Numbered from the stretch's first letter, positions 7,999 through 16,469 are shown. The stretch is 28,840 bases of DNA from Streptomyces sp. NRRL S-646 (GCF_000720765.1 NZ_JODC01000041.1:1-28840); one strand, 5' to 3'. Made by a program: numbers and translations. Notes: generated by a model from the letters alone, not told the origin.

Positions 7999-8059
7999 GT
8001 TTGAATAAATGAAACGCTAGTTCCTATATAAGGAACAGCACGGCCTCGTTTCATTGACA
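7999..8059 (+). promoter_or_regulatory. Operator/promoter region of the alcohol dehydrogenase operon
   Basis: Contains a second copy of the 17-mer (GTTTGAATAAATGAAAC, 7999-8015). A perfect 9-base inverted repeat consists of AATGAAACG (8008-8016) and CGTTTCATT (8047-8055), and between the arms is a smaller hairpin (GTTCC...GGAAC, 8020-8036). The right arm runs into a perfect -35 box TTGACA (8054-8059), followed after 17 bases by a weak -10 (CAGACT, 8077-8082). A weak -10 with an operator against the -35 is the usual layout of an activator-dependent promoter. Confidence 0.5.
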
Positions 8060-8153
8060 GCGGCTCCAGACGGGCGCAGACTCACGCCGCCACATTCCGT
8101 GGACGTTATTCCACCAGGCGAACAGAGTGGTTCCCTGTGTCCGGGAGGCCGTC

Positions 8154-9260
8154 ATGCGTATACAAGCCGCCGTCTTCGACAGGCAGGACGGCCCGTTCCA
8201 GCTCCAGGACGCCGAGTTGGACGAGCCGGGCGCGGGCGAGGTCCTCGTGCGGATCGCGGCCACCGGGATCTGCCACACCGACGGCCTGGCGCGCCACGGC
8301 GATCTCCCCTTCCCTGCCCCCGGGGTGCTCGGCCACGAAGGCGCCGGTGTCGTGATCGCCGTGGGTCCCGAGGTCACGTCGGTGCGGGAAGGCGACCACG
8401 TCGTGATCGGCTGGCCGTGGTGCGGCGAGTGCCGCAACTGCCTTTCCGGTGAGCCCCGTTACTGCGCCCGGCTCGGCGAACTCCTCGTCGGCGGAGTCCG
8501 GCCGGGGACCGGGGCCTCGGCCCTGAGCCGCCCGGACGGGGGCACCCTCCACGGACACTTCTTCGGCCAGTCCTCGTTCGCCACTCACTCCCTGACTCGG
8601 GCCAACAGCCTGGTGAAGGTCCCGCACGACGTCCCACTCGACCTGCTCGGCCCCCTGGCCTGCGGGTTGTCCACCGGAGCGGGCGCCGTGCTGAACACGC
8701 TGCGCCCGCAGACCGGCTCCAGTCTCGTGATCTACGGCACCGGCTCGGTGGGACTGGCCGCCGTCATGGCGGCCCGCAACAGCGGCGCGACCACGATCAT
8801 CGCGGTCGACCGGCACGCCACCCGGCTGCAGCTGGCGAAGGAACTCGGCGCCACACACACCGTGAACGCCGGCGACGCGGACCCCGTCACCGCCGTGCAC
8901 GACATCTGCGGCGGGCCCGCCGACAACGCCCTGGAGTGCACCGGCATCATCTCCGTCGTACGCCAGGCCGCCGACTCGGTCGGCATGCTCGGCACCTGCG
9001 CGATCATCGGCGGCGCCCCGGCGGGAGCCGAGTTCACCCTCGACCACCTCACCACCCTGTGGGGCAAGCGCATCGTCGGCGTCCTCGGCGGCGGCGGTCG
9101 CAGCACCGAACTCATCGGCGCGCTCATCGAGTTGTACCGCCAGGGCCGCTTCCCCATGGAACGCCTCGTCTCCTGGTTCGCCTTCGACCAGATCGAGCAG
9201 GCGCTTGAGGCGTCGCACGCCGGCGACGTCATCAAGCCGATCGTCCGTATGCCCGCCTGA
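8154..9260 (+). CDS. Zinc-dependent aryl-alcohol-type dehydrogenase
   Basis: A 368-residue medium-chain dehydrogenase/reductase, closest to benzyl/aryl-alcohol dehydrogenases (XylB type). Catalytic zinc ligands are seen in GICHTD (Cys), GHEGAG (His-Glu) and PLACGLSTGAGAVLN (Cys). The structural zinc loop is CGECRNCLSGEPRYC. The Rossmann motif is YGTGSVGLAAVMAA, followed by the Asp of AVDRH that favours NAD. The ATG at 8154 has a GGGAGG site at 8143-8148; the earlier in-frame GTG lacks one. It probably oxidises an alcohol to the aldehyde handled by the next gene. Confidence 0.92.
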   Translation: MRIQAAVFDRQDGPFQLQDAELDEPGAGEVLVRIAATGICHTDGLARHGDLPFPAPGVLGHEGAGVVIAVGPEVTSVREGDHVVIGWPWCGECRNCLSGEPRYCARLGELLVGGVRPGTGASALSRPDGGTLHGHFFGQSSFATHSLTRANSLVKVPHDVPLDLLGPLACGLSTGAGAVLNTLRPQTGSSLVIYGTGSVGLAAVMAARNSGATTIIAVDRHATRLQLAKELGATHTVNAGDADPVTAVHDICGGPADNALECTGIISVVRQAADSVGMLGTCAIIGGAPAGAEFTLDHLTTLWGKRIVGVLGGGGRSTELIGALIELYRQGRFPMERLVSWFAFDQIEQALEASHAGDVIKPIVRMPA

Positions 9261-9318
9261 GCCGCCCCGCACGTTCTGTGGCCCCGCCACGACCGCCCCG
9301 AACTGAAAGAAGCCCGTC

Positions 9319-10779
9319 ATGTCTCTCACCCGCGAACTTTTCATCGGCGGCAAGGACGTGCCCGCCCTCTCCGGCCGCACCGCCGAGGACATCAACCCCT
9401 ACACCGGCGGGGTCTACGCGACCGTCGCCGCGGCCGGCCCGGAGGACGTGACCCGGGCCGTGGACGCCGCCGACGCGGCGTTCGCCGAATGGGCCGCGGT
9501 CACGCCGTTCGCCCGTCGCGCGATCTTCCTCAAGGCGGCGGATCTGCTGGACGCACGTGCTGAGCAGGTGGCCGAGATCATGGCCCACGAGGCCGGCGGT
9601 ACCAGGCCCTGGGCGTTCTTCAACGTGGCGCTGGCGGCGAACATCCTGCGGGAGGCGGCCGCCGCGATCACCGCTCCGCGCGGTGAGGTGCTCAGCGCAC
9701 AGGAGGAAGGCGCGCTGGGCCTGGCCGTGCGGGAACCGCTGGGCGTGGTCGCGGCGTTCGCACCGTGGAACGCTCCGGTCATCCTCGGTGTCCGGGCCGT
9801 GGCGGCGCCGCTCGCCGTCGGCAACACGGTCGTCGTCAAGCCCAGCGAGGACGCGCCGATCGCCTGCGGACTGCTCGTCGCGGACGTGCTGCGCGAGGCG
9901 GGACTGCCCGCCGGGGTACTCAATGTGATCACCAACGCCCGCGAGGACGCGGCGGGAATCGCTGAGGCACTGATCGCCGATCCCCGGGTGCGTGCCGTGA
10001 ACTTCACCGGCTCCACCGGCATCGGCCGGATCATCGGCACCCACGCGGCGAAGCATCTCAAGCCGGCCGTGCTCGAACTGGGCGGCAAGAACGCGGTGAT
10101 CGTCCTGGACGACGCGGACGTGGACTACGCCGTCGACGCCGTCACCTTCAGCGTGTTCATGAACTCCGGGCAGATCTGCATGTCCGGCGACCGCGTCCTC
10201 GTACACGAGTCGCTGGCCGAGGAGTTCACCCGGAAGTTCACCGCCAAGGTCGCCTCCCTCCAGGCCGGAGACCCCGCCCACCCGCACACCGTGGTGGGTC
10301 CGCTGGTCACCACCTCCGCCGCACAGCGTGTCGCCGCCTTGGTGCAGGACGCGGTCGCCAAGGGCGCCACCGTGCTGACGGGCGGCGGACAGCCGGCGGG
10401 CGCGGTGCACGCGGCAACCGTGCTCACCGACGTGCCCAAAGACGCGGACCTCTACTACGCGGAGGCCTTCGGGCCGGTCTGCGTCGTCGAGACGTTTGGC
10501 GACGACGACACCGCCGTGGCCCTCGCCAACGACACCGACAATGGCCTGACCTGCGGCATCATCACCGAGAACGCCACCCACGGGCTCAGCGTCGCCCGCC
10601 GGATCCGTACCGGCATCGTGCACATCAACGACCAGTCCGTGGCCGACGAACCCAACGCCCCCTTTGGAGGCGTGAAGGCCTCCGGATACGGCCGGTTCGG
10701 CGGACGGTGGGGCATCGAGGCGTTCTCCAACACCCGCTGGGTGACGATCGCGACCCAGCAGGCCCATTACCCCTTCTGA
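9319..10779 (+). CDS. NAD(P)-dependent aldehyde dehydrogenase (vanillin/benzaldehyde type)
   Basis: A 486-residue aldehyde dehydrogenase with all catalytic residues: APWN (N151), the general base in VLELGGKN (E253), the nucleophile in GQICMSG (C287), EAFGPVCVV and PFGGVKASG. It lies 58 bases behind the alcohol dehydrogenase, with GAAAGAAG as a weak ribosome site, and ends in front of a strong terminator. It is a paralogue of the enzyme at 687-2189 but keeps the canonical Glu, so it is the better candidate for the main aldehyde oxidation step. Confidence 0.93.
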   Translation: MSLTRELFIGGKDVPALSGRTAEDINPYTGGVYATVAAAGPEDVTRAVDAADAAFAEWAAVTPFARRAIFLKAADLLDARAEQVAEIMAHEAGGTRPWAFFNVALAANILREAAAAITAPRGEVLSAQEEGALGLAVREPLGVVAAFAPWNAPVILGVRAVAAPLAVGNTVVVKPSEDAPIACGLLVADVLREAGLPAGVLNVITNAREDAAGIAEALIADPRVRAVNFTGSTGIGRIIGTHAAKHLKPAVLELGGKNAVIVLDDADVDYAVDAVTFSVFMNSGQICMSGDRVLVHESLAEEFTRKFTAKVASLQAGDPAHPHTVVGPLVTTSAAQRVAALVQDAVAKGATVLTGGGQPAGAVHAATVLTDVPKDADLYYAEAFGPVCVVETFGDDDTAVALANDTDNGLTCGIITENATHGLSVARRIRTGIVHINDQSVADEPNAPFGGVKASGYGRFGGRWGIEAFSNTRWVTIATQQAHYPF

Positions 10780-10801
10780 TCGATCCCCCCGGGCACAAGA
10801 C

Positions 10802-10840
10802 ACGAGGCCTGCACCCTCCCCAGGAAGGTGCAGGCCTCGT
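10802..10840 (+). terminator. Strong hairpin terminator after the dehydrogenase operon
   Basis: A perfect 14-base-pair stem, ACGAGGCCTGCACC (10802-10815) with its complement (10827-10840), loop of 11 bases, 22 bases after the stop codon. There is no T tract, as is normal in streptomycetes. Confidence 0.85.
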
Positions 10841-10868
10841 AGTGGTCCTGGCGGGTGAGGCCTGAGGG

Positions 10869-11140
10869 TTGCCGTTGACGCTCTTCTCCGCGACCGGTTG
10901 GAGGGCGTCATCGGATATGTCGGAGGCCACGCGGTCGACACAGAACCCGAAGCACGAGCCACCCAGGCCAGCGGCATCACCGCAGAGGAGTGGGTGGACG
11001 GAGTTCGCCAAGCGGGTGCGGGAGTTCGCGGAGACGGACCGGTACCGCTACGACGAGCTGGCCGCCCACATCGGCTACCGGGGAGCAGCCGCCTCGTAGG
11101 TGTAGGCGGGCCGGAGTTCTTCGACTTAGAGGGCATCTGA
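10869..11140 (+). pseudogene. Unrecognised frameshifted gene remnant
   Basis: Two overlapping plus-strand frames each carry a protein-like stretch. One reads ...VIGYVGGHAVDTEPEARA and ITAEEWVDGVRQ; the other, farther on, reads RVREFAETDRYRYDELAAHIG. The protein-like signal passes from one frame to the other near base 11000, as expected for a gene broken by a small indel. The family is not recognised, and there is no ribosome site or terminator. The rest of 10841-11240 holds only an 8-base-pair hairpin (11175-11193) of unclear use. Confidence 0.35.
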
Positions 11141-11239
11141 TCTAGGTAGTTGGTGTTCTGGGATGTTTTTGTGACTGGCGTCGTTGACGCCAGGTCGACC
11201 AACGGTTCCGCGGCGTTTTGACTGTCAATGCTGTGCCAC

Positions 11240-11405
11240 GGGGGATGGCTGGCGCGCGGTGAGCCGCTCCCGAGGCCGCTGCGCGCGTACAGCACCGCCC
11301 GGCCGGACCGTGCCCGGGCGACCAGGCCACACGTCACCAGCACCGACAGATGCTGCGACACGGCGCTGGGCGTGACCCCGGCGCCCGGGCAAGTGACGCG
11401 GTTGG
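11240..11405 (-). pseudogene. ArsR-family regulator fragment
   Basis: The minus strand encodes GVTPSAVSQHLSVLVTCGLV and RSGRAVLYARSGLG, the recognition helix and wing of an ArsR-type winged-helix repressor. The N-terminal helices and the end of the gene are missing. The reading frame is fused upstream to unrelated sequence. The Cys in the wing region is not in a recognisable metal-binding motif. Confidence 0.55.
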
Positions 11406-11449
11406 TCAGGGTGTCGAGGATCGGTCCTGATGGCCGTGTCTGGGGCGGG

Positions 11450-11760
11450 AGTTGAGCGTGCGGCTGGGCGTGGTGGGTGGGTGACACGGCGAGGCCGCGC
11501 ATTGCGTCGGTGTTGCCGTGCAGGTCCGCGACCCAAGGCAGGGTGTGCGAGATGGACATTGGGTCGAAGTCGCAGAGCACCGCGGCGCGCTGCTCCTCGC
11601 TGAAGTCGGATCGCAGCGCCACCACCGAGCGGATGTCATCGTCTGGGTCCTGCGAGCCAGGCGTAGCTCAGGTCCGCGTCGTCTGCGATCGAGCGCGGGC
11701 GGTAGTGCGCTGCGCACGGGACGGAGGGGGCGCGCAGCAGTTGGCGGATGTCTGACGTAA
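11450..11760 (-). pseudogene. Uncharacterised small protein, probably frameshifted
   Basis: On the minus strand one frame reads DIRQLLRAPSVP, then RSIADDADLSYAWLAG, and stops. A second frame continues at once with DPDDDIRSVVALRSDF and SEEQRAAVLCDFDPMSISHT. The join near base 11654 looks like the loss or gain of one base in a gene of about 100 codons. No family is recognised. The first part is open to the preceding Nudix frame, giving an artificial fusion. Confidence 0.35.
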
Positions 11761-12700
11761 TCGGACGTGGCACCCCTCGACTGGGCTGGTGCCTGCTCCG
11801 ACCATAACTTGTGCTGGCCTTGGTGCGCGGTGCACCGGGCGTGCGGGGGTGTTTCCAGCGGCCCGCGTAGATGGCGATGGGCACGACCGCGCCGGCGTCG
11901 TCGCAGGCGTACTCGGTGCCGAACGGGGTCAGATCAGCGATGTCGAGGCCGGCTTCCTCGGCCAGTTCGCGCCGCACCGTGTGTTCCAGGGTGGCGTCCT
12001 GGGGTTCTCGGCCGCCGCCCAGCAGGGACCACATGCCCGGCTCCCAGATCCGGCCGGGGAAGTAGTCGCGGAGGTGGAGCAAGTACTCGCCGCGGTCGTT
12101 GTAGATCAGTGCGGAGGCGTTGGCCGTCTCCGGGTCGACCTGGAGCGGGAGCTTGAGGAGCTTCTCGCGCAGGGAGGGGGAGGCCGCCCTGTCCACGGGC
12201 CGCCACTCGATGCCGCCGACCTCCTCTTCCTGCAGCACCACCTCTACCTCGTTCGCGGTGTGCAGGCGGAAGAGGAACCGGAGGTCGAAGTGCTGGTGGC
12301 CGGGTTCGTCTTTGCCCGGGTGGGCGTCGATGTCGTGGATGTCGATGTCGAACGGCACTGTCTCGTAGCCGGGCCACGGCGTGACGGCCTGGGGCGGGAT
12401 TCCGGTCTCCTCGTGCAGCTCCCGTAGCGCCGCTGCTGGCAGGGACTCGTCGGTGGGCTCGGTGTGTCCGCCGGGGGCGAGGACCTTCCCGCTCGCCAGG
12501 TGCAGCACGTGCAGGACGCGGCCGAGCGAGTCGATGACGATCGCGCCGCAGGTGACGTGTCCGGTGAAGGTGGAGCGGCTGGCGATGTCGGTGGGCCGGT
12601 CGAGGGCGTCCAGGAGTGCGCCGAGCTGCGTGCGCTCGTGTGGGTGGCGCGCGAGGTAGGTCTCGACGGTGGTGCGGATGTGGTCGTGCGACAACGGCAT
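11636..12700 (-). CDS. Two-domain Nudix hydrolase, second domain cut short
   Basis: The protein holds two consecutive Nudix folds. The first Nudix box (about residues 75-100) reads GGHTEPTDESLPAAALRELHEETGI. The second (about residues 225-255) reads GGGREPQDATLEH, then VRRELAEEAGL; its core REL-EE-G is complete but the first box Glu is Ala. Nudix enzymes hydrolyse nucleoside diphosphate-linked compounds. The ATG at 12700 has a GAGGT site. After IYAGRW (about base 11862) the expected end of the second fold is replaced by basic, Pro-rich residues and then sequence belonging to a different ORF. The native gene probably ended near 11800, and the frame to 11636 is read-through. The order of domains resembles tandem Nudix proteins of actinomycetes. 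Confidence 0.65.
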   Translation of the reverse strand: MPLSHDHIRTTVETYLARHPHERTQLGALLDALDRPTDIASRSTFTGHVTCGAIVIDSLGRVLHVLHLASGKVLAPGGHTEPTDESLPAAALRELHEETGIPPQAVTPWPGYETVPFDIDIHDIDAHPGKDEPGHQHFDLRFLFRLHTANEVEVVLQEEEVGGIEWRPVDRAASPSLREKLLKLPLQVDPETANASALIYNDRGEYLLHLRDYFPGRIWEPGMWSLLGGGREPQDATLEHTVRRELAEEAGLDIADLTPFGTEYACDDAGAVVPIAIYAGRWKHPRTPGAPRTKASTSYGRSRHQPSRGVPRPITSDIRQLLRAPSVPCAAHYRPRSIADDADLSYAWLAGPRR

Positions 12701-12756
12701 GGGGCTACCTCAGAGGTGCGTGGAGCGGGGCGAGTCGAGGCGGGGGACCGTTCGGG

Positions 12757-13254
12757 TCAGCTCAGCCGCATCCCCTCCGCAGGAATCTCCTCGATGGCGG
12801 CGGAGCGAGCGGCGGGCAGGCCCCACCGCTCGCGTGCTGTCTCCACTGCGAGCTGGGCTTGCCGCGCGCCGGGCGGGCCCCATCCCAGCAGGGCGGCTGC
12901 CTGGGCGGGGGTGGTGAGCAGGCGGGCGAAGGGGTGGCCGGTGGCGGGGTCGACGGCGGCCCGCCCGATGGTGGTGACCCGGGCGGCCAGGCGGAGCCGG
13001 GCGTTGGGCCCCACGCCGCCGTAGACCTCGCCGGTCTCGTCCAGCACCCAGCCCAGTCGCACCGGATCGGTCAGGGTGAGCTGGGCTTCCTCGGCGGCTT
13101 CGCGGTGCAGGGTGTCCTCGGGCGTCGCGTCGGTCGTCTCCACGGTGCCGCCGGGCAGCATGGGCAGCGCGCCCCGCGGGCCGGGGTCGGCCAACTGATG
13201 CAGCGCAGTATTGGATCCCGTCGAATGGTTCCGCACGGGTAGCTCTTCTCCCAC
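12757..13254 (-). pseudogene. Nudix hydrolase, 5' end replaced
   Basis: The minus-strand frame shows GALPMLPGGTVE, then EDTLHREAAEEAQL, a Nudix box, followed by a normal C-terminal half with VYGGVGPNARLRLAARVTTIG. The start of the Nudix fold is missing: the 25 residues before GALPMLPGG are not Nudix-like, and the frame is adjacent to the cut end of an ISAzo13-type transposase gene at about 13255. The fragment may still be translated from the ATG at 13254, but should lack the first strands of the fold. It lies directly upstream of the two-domain Nudix gene. Confidence 0.6.
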
Positions 13255-13676
13255 ATCACCATGAGGTGGCTAATCCGGCCGCGGACGGGCGGGACCGCAT
13301 CCAGCTCCGCTGCCAGCTTCCGGGTCGACTTCGTCGTCCAGCGCAGGGGCGACATCGGGTCGCCCCGCTCGTCGGGCTCGACCAGGGCAAGCAGCGCTGG
13401 CCGCAGTCCCGGATCGAGGTCCACAGCCTTCTTCCGGCCCCCACCAGGACGACGGACCCGCCCCAACAGGGGTCGGCCAGAGTCCAGTTCAGCCGCACCG
13501 CGCGAGACCGTACCCTCTTGGACCCCGGCCGCAGCAGCGACGCGCCTGATTCCGCCATGCCCCAGCGACAGCGCTTCCGCCCCTATAGCCAGCCGACGCT
13601 GACGCTCGTCCAGATGCGGTAACAACACCTGAAACTTCGCAGCCAGGACGGCCTCGATCCCCTCCGGTCTCCCCAT
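13255..13676 (-). pseudogene. ISAzo13-family transposase, 5' fragment
   Basis: It starts MGRPEGIEAVLAAKFQVLLP and continues HLDERQRRLAIGAEALSLGHGG, RVRRPGGGRKKAVDLDPGL, VEPDERGDPMSPLRWTTKST and KLAAELD. This is the characteristic N-terminal third of ISAzo13 transposases, including the DNA-binding helices. The frame loses similarity after GRISH at about 13255 and runs into the Nudix fragment. The catalytic DDE part is absent, so the element is dead. Confidence 0.8.
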
Positions 13677-13941
13677 ACCAGACCAACGAGTCCCACAACT
13701 GGAAGCCACGACTTGATTCCCGGCAAGCCCAAAGCATTACCGAGACGAGAGCGGAGAGCATGTGTGCTTCCTTCTCGGAGCCAAGCCGTGCTCAGCCCGC
13801 CGCCTGCGCGTCCGGCGCTCAGATGCTGTCGCCGCGGTAGGCCAAGGTGCGCACCGCCAGCGAGCGTACGGTGTGCGCCGAGGCGTTGAGACGATGGTGT
13901 CGGGGGAGTGGGAGCTGGCGCCCGGGGTGCATCGGCTTCGC
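13677..13941 (-). other. Intergenic segment with a short protein-like tail
   Basis: No complete gene is seen. On the minus strand about 25 codons ending at the stop at 13819-13821 read NASAHTVRSLAVRTLAYRGDSI, which looks like the C-terminus of a lost gene. No promoter or terminator could be assigned for the MarR gene's 3' side. Confidence 0.3.
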
Positions 13942-14427
13942 TCAGCGAGGTCCTTCTGCGTTTTCGAGCTTGGCCCAGATCCGGGCGATGGCAGCGATGT
14001 CATCGTCGTCGAGGGGATCGACGAAATATTTCTTGACCGAGTCTTCGAAGGTTCGTCTGACCGTCTCGGCGAAGCGTCGGCCGCTCTCGGTGAAGCTGAT
14101 GAGCGACACCCGACCGTCGCCTTGGTGGGCTCCCCGTTGCAGGTGCCCGGCATCGATCAGTCCCTGAACCAACCGTGACGCTCTGGTCGGGCTGACGCTG
14201 ACGAGTTTGCCGGACAGACCTCGAACCGACTGAGGCTCGGCCTCCAGGAGCCAGCACAGGATCTCGACGGAACTGAACGAGATCTTGTGCCGATCCAACA
14301 GCACGGCGTCGATCCGCCTAGTGACCGCCGCGTGGGTGAGCAGCAGCCCAAACCAGCCGTCGACCTGAGCCGGGGAAATGATGCGCGGTTGCGACACGGG
14401 TGCTCTCACGCCCGGAAGTATACCCAC
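13942..14427 (-). CDS. MarR-family transcriptional regulator
   Basis: A 161-residue winged-helix regulator. The N-terminal helix GWFGLLLTHAAVTRRIDAVL is followed by the HTH (FSSVEILCWLLEAEPQSVRG, then LVSVSPTRASRLVQGLIDAG) and the wing with the MarR hallmark DGRVSLISFTESGRRF. The GTG at 14427 is the first start after the divergent promoter; GTG codons 6 and 10 codons later are alternatives. It lies divergent from the SDR gene with a 183-base gap holding a palindrome, a layout typical of MarR repressors that control their neighbours and respond to a small phenolic or redox-active ligand. Confidence 0.88.
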   Translation of the reverse strand: MGILPGVRAPVSQPRIISPAQVDGWFGLLLTHAAVTRRIDAVLLDRHKISFSSVEILCWLLEAEPQSVRGLSGKLVSVSPTRASRLVQGLIDAGHLQRGAHQGDGRVSLISFTESGRRFAETVRRTFEDSVKKYFVDPLDDDDIAAIARIWAKLENAEGPR

Positions 14428-14446
14428 GAAGTGGATGCCCGCTCAC

Positions 14447-14476
14447 TTAGGTGCGCGCGCACGCATCTGTTACGGT
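14447..14476 (+). promoter_or_regulatory. Putative promoter and MarR operator ahead of the SDR gene
   Basis: A -10-like TACGGT (14471-14476) is preceded after 18 bases by TTAGGT (14447-14452). The perfect 12-base palindrome GTGCGCGCGCAC (14451-14462) lies between the two boxes, where a bound repressor would block polymerase. The match of the -35 is weak. Confidence 0.4.
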
Positions 14477-14610
14477 AGGTGTGTAGCTGTGAACGGGAGA
14501 ACGTGCCCGCTGCGGAACGCCTCGCACGAGCGGGGCCCAGCGCGGCCCGAAGAACCGCGCAGGTTTATGCCTCGCGCGGCCGTCCGGCCGACAGAAAGGT
14601 AGAGGTCAAC

Positions 14611-15345
14611 ATGCCCAAGCTTGATGACAAAGTCGCTGTGATCACCGGAGCAACCTCCGGGATGGCGTTGGCGACGGCCAAGTTGTTCGTGGCCGAAGGC
14701 GCCTACGTGTACATCACTGGGCGCGACAAGGGTCGGCTAGACGAGGCTGTCGCCGCCATCGGTCACAACGTGACGGGCGTACAGGCGGACTCGGGCAATC
14801 TGGACGACCTGGCTCGCCTGGCCGAAACCGTACGGGAAGACCACGGTCGCGTCGACGTCCTCTTCGCGAGCGCCGGCGTCGCGTCGGTGACCGACCCGCT
14901 GGGAAGTATCACCCCCGATACGTTCGATGCGCTGGTGGGCGTCAACTTCCGCGGCACGGTGTTCACCGTTCAGTACCTGTTGCCCCTGATGAGCGACGGA
15001 GCGTCGATCATCCTGAACGGCACGAACAGCGCGACCAAGGGCATCCCCGGTGCCGGTGTCTACTCGGCGAGCAAGGCCGCCATTCGTTCACTCGCCCGCA
15101 CCTGGGCAGCGGAGTTGAAGGTCCGCGGTATCCGGGTGAATGTCGTCAGTCCCGGTTCGATCGACACCGCGCTCTTCAGCACCGTGCCTCCCGAGTTCCG
15201 GGAACAGATCACCGCCGCCATCCCGCTGGGACGGCTGGGGACCAGCGAGGAGATCGGGGCTGCCGCGTTGTTCCTGGCCTCCTCGGACGCCAGCTTCGTC
15301 ACGGGCGCGAACCTGGTCGTCGACGGCGGGTTCAGCCAGATCTGA
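14611..15345 (+). CDS. Short-chain dehydrogenase/reductase (SDR)
   Basis: A 244-residue classical SDR. The cofactor motif is TGATSGMAL (residues 12-20, with M-A replacing the usual I-G). The structural motif is FASAG in place of NNAG. The catalytic Ser lies in NGTNSATKG, and Tyr151 and Lys155 lie in YSASK. NVVSPGSIDT and the C-terminal GANLVVDGGFSQI are typical. GRDKGR after the second strand suggests NADP preference. The ATG at 14611, behind AGGTAGAGGT, is preferred; an upstream in-frame ATG would add 44 non-conserved residues. It is the first gene of the probable MarR-controlled group. Confidence 0.92.
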   Translation: MPKLDDKVAVITGATSGMALATAKLFVAEGAYVYITGRDKGRLDEAVAAIGHNVTGVQADSGNLDDLARLAETVREDHGRVDVLFASAGVASVTDPLGSITPDTFDALVGVNFRGTVFTVQYLLPLMSDGASIILNGTNSATKGIPGAGVYSASKAAIRSLARTWAAELKVRGIRVNVVSPGSIDTALFSTVPPEFREQITAAIPLGRLGTSEEIGAAALFLASSDASFVTGANLVVDGGFSQI

Positions 15346-15515
15346 CCGTGCGGGGCGACCGAAGGCGTGCCTCATCTCAGCGCTCCGACCGGACCGCACC
15401 ACGAGACCAGCCGGGCCGAGCCCCGCTACAACATCATCGGCGCCCTGCTCTGACTCCACGCGGTACGCGACGACGGCGCGGGGCCGCCACGAACGAACGA
15501 CGGAAAGGGACAGCG

Positions 15516-16370
15516 ATGCCCGACTACGGTCATCCCCTGCGTTTCGCAACATTCCTTGGCCCCACCAATTCCCCGCCCAGCCGTCCGGTCGAGTTGGCGC
15601 AGCTGAGTGAGCGGCTCGGTTTCGACTTCGTCACCTTCCAGGACCATCCCTACCGGTCGAGCTATCTCGATACCTGGACTCTGCTGAGCTGGGTGGCTGC
15701 ACGGACCGAGCGCATCGGGGTGTCCGGCAACGTGCTGAACCTGCCGCTGCGCCAGCCCCCCGGTGTACTCGCCCGCGCGGCGGCCAGCCTCGATCTGCTC
15801 TCCGGTGGACGAGCCAGCCTCGGGCTCGGAGCCGGTTACTTCTGGGATGCCGTGCAGGCGATCGGCGGACGGCGGTTGACCCCGCTGCAGGGCGTTGCGG
15901 CACTTGAGGAGGCAATCGACATCATCCGCGGGGTCTGGGATGCCGACGGGCCGGGCGGCTTGGACGTTGACGGCGAGTTTTATGCGGTCCACGGCGCCGA
16001 GCGGGGACCCGCGCCCGCCCACGAGATCCCGATCTGGCTCGGCGCCCACAAGCCGAAGATGCAGGGCTTGGTGGGACGCAAGGCCGATGGCTGGCTGCCG
16101 TCACTGCCGATGATGGAGCCGGGCGGCGTGGCAAAGGGAAACACGATCATCGACGACGCAGCCCGGGCCGCCGGCCGAGACCCCCGCGAGATCACCCGTC
16201 TGCTCAACATCTTCCCCGGCCAGCAAACTCCGGAGGAACTGACCCGGCTGGCCGTCGAGGACGGCGTCAGCAACTTCATTCTGGCCAGCGACGACCAGGA
16301 CGTCATCGAGCGCTTCGCCGCTGAGACCGTCCCCGCGGTACGCGAACACGTCGCCCGGGAACGCAACTAG
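15516..16370 (+). CDS. Luciferase-like monooxygenase, probably F420- or FMN-dependent
   Basis: A 284-residue member of the bacterial luciferase-like (LLM) superfamily with a TIM-barrel fold. It shows ELAQLSERLGFDFVTFQDHP near the start, TERIGVSGNVLNLPLRQPPG, then DLLSGGRASLGLGAGY, EAIDIIRGVWD and IPIWLGAHKPKMQGLVGRKADGW. These are the marks of F420-dependent oxidoreductases and flavin monooxygenases of this group. The ATG at 15516 has a GGAAAGGGA site. It follows the SDR gene by 170 bases and precedes an F420:NADP-oxidoreductase-like gene, which supports F420 as cofactor. Substrate unknown. Confidence 0.88.
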   Translation: MPDYGHPLRFATFLGPTNSPPSRPVELAQLSERLGFDFVTFQDHPYRSSYLDTWTLLSWVAARTERIGVSGNVLNLPLRQPPGVLARAAASLDLLSGGRASLGLGAGYFWDAVQAIGGRRLTPLQGVAALEEAIDIIRGVWDADGPGGLDVDGEFYAVHGAERGPAPAHEIPIWLGAHKPKMQGLVGRKADGWLPSLPMMEPGGVAKGNTIIDDAARAAGRDPREITRLLNIFPGQQTPEELTRLAVEDGVSNFILASDDQDVIERFAAETVPAVREHVARERN

Positions 16371-16469
16371 CCCCCGAGCCGACGCTGCGTGGCCAAAGCG
16401 CTTGATGCAGCCCACCAGATCGGCAACCCACTCCTTACCAGCAGCACATGGACAGCAAAGGAACACGTC

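Noticed and set aside
11175..11193. Hairpin CTGGCGTC/GACGCCAG as a terminator
   Set aside because: No intact gene ends next to it on either strand and the stem is short; its role cannot be supported.
9232..11625. A 797-codon minus-strand frame opposite the second aldehyde dehydrogenase
   Set aside because: Most of it is antisense to the dehydrogenase; only the ArsR-like and unknown pieces near 11.2-11.6 kb look coding, and they are separate fragments.
13762..14178. Plus-strand frame of 138 codons over the MarR gene
   Set aside because: Antisense to MarR; no family pattern and no ribosome site.
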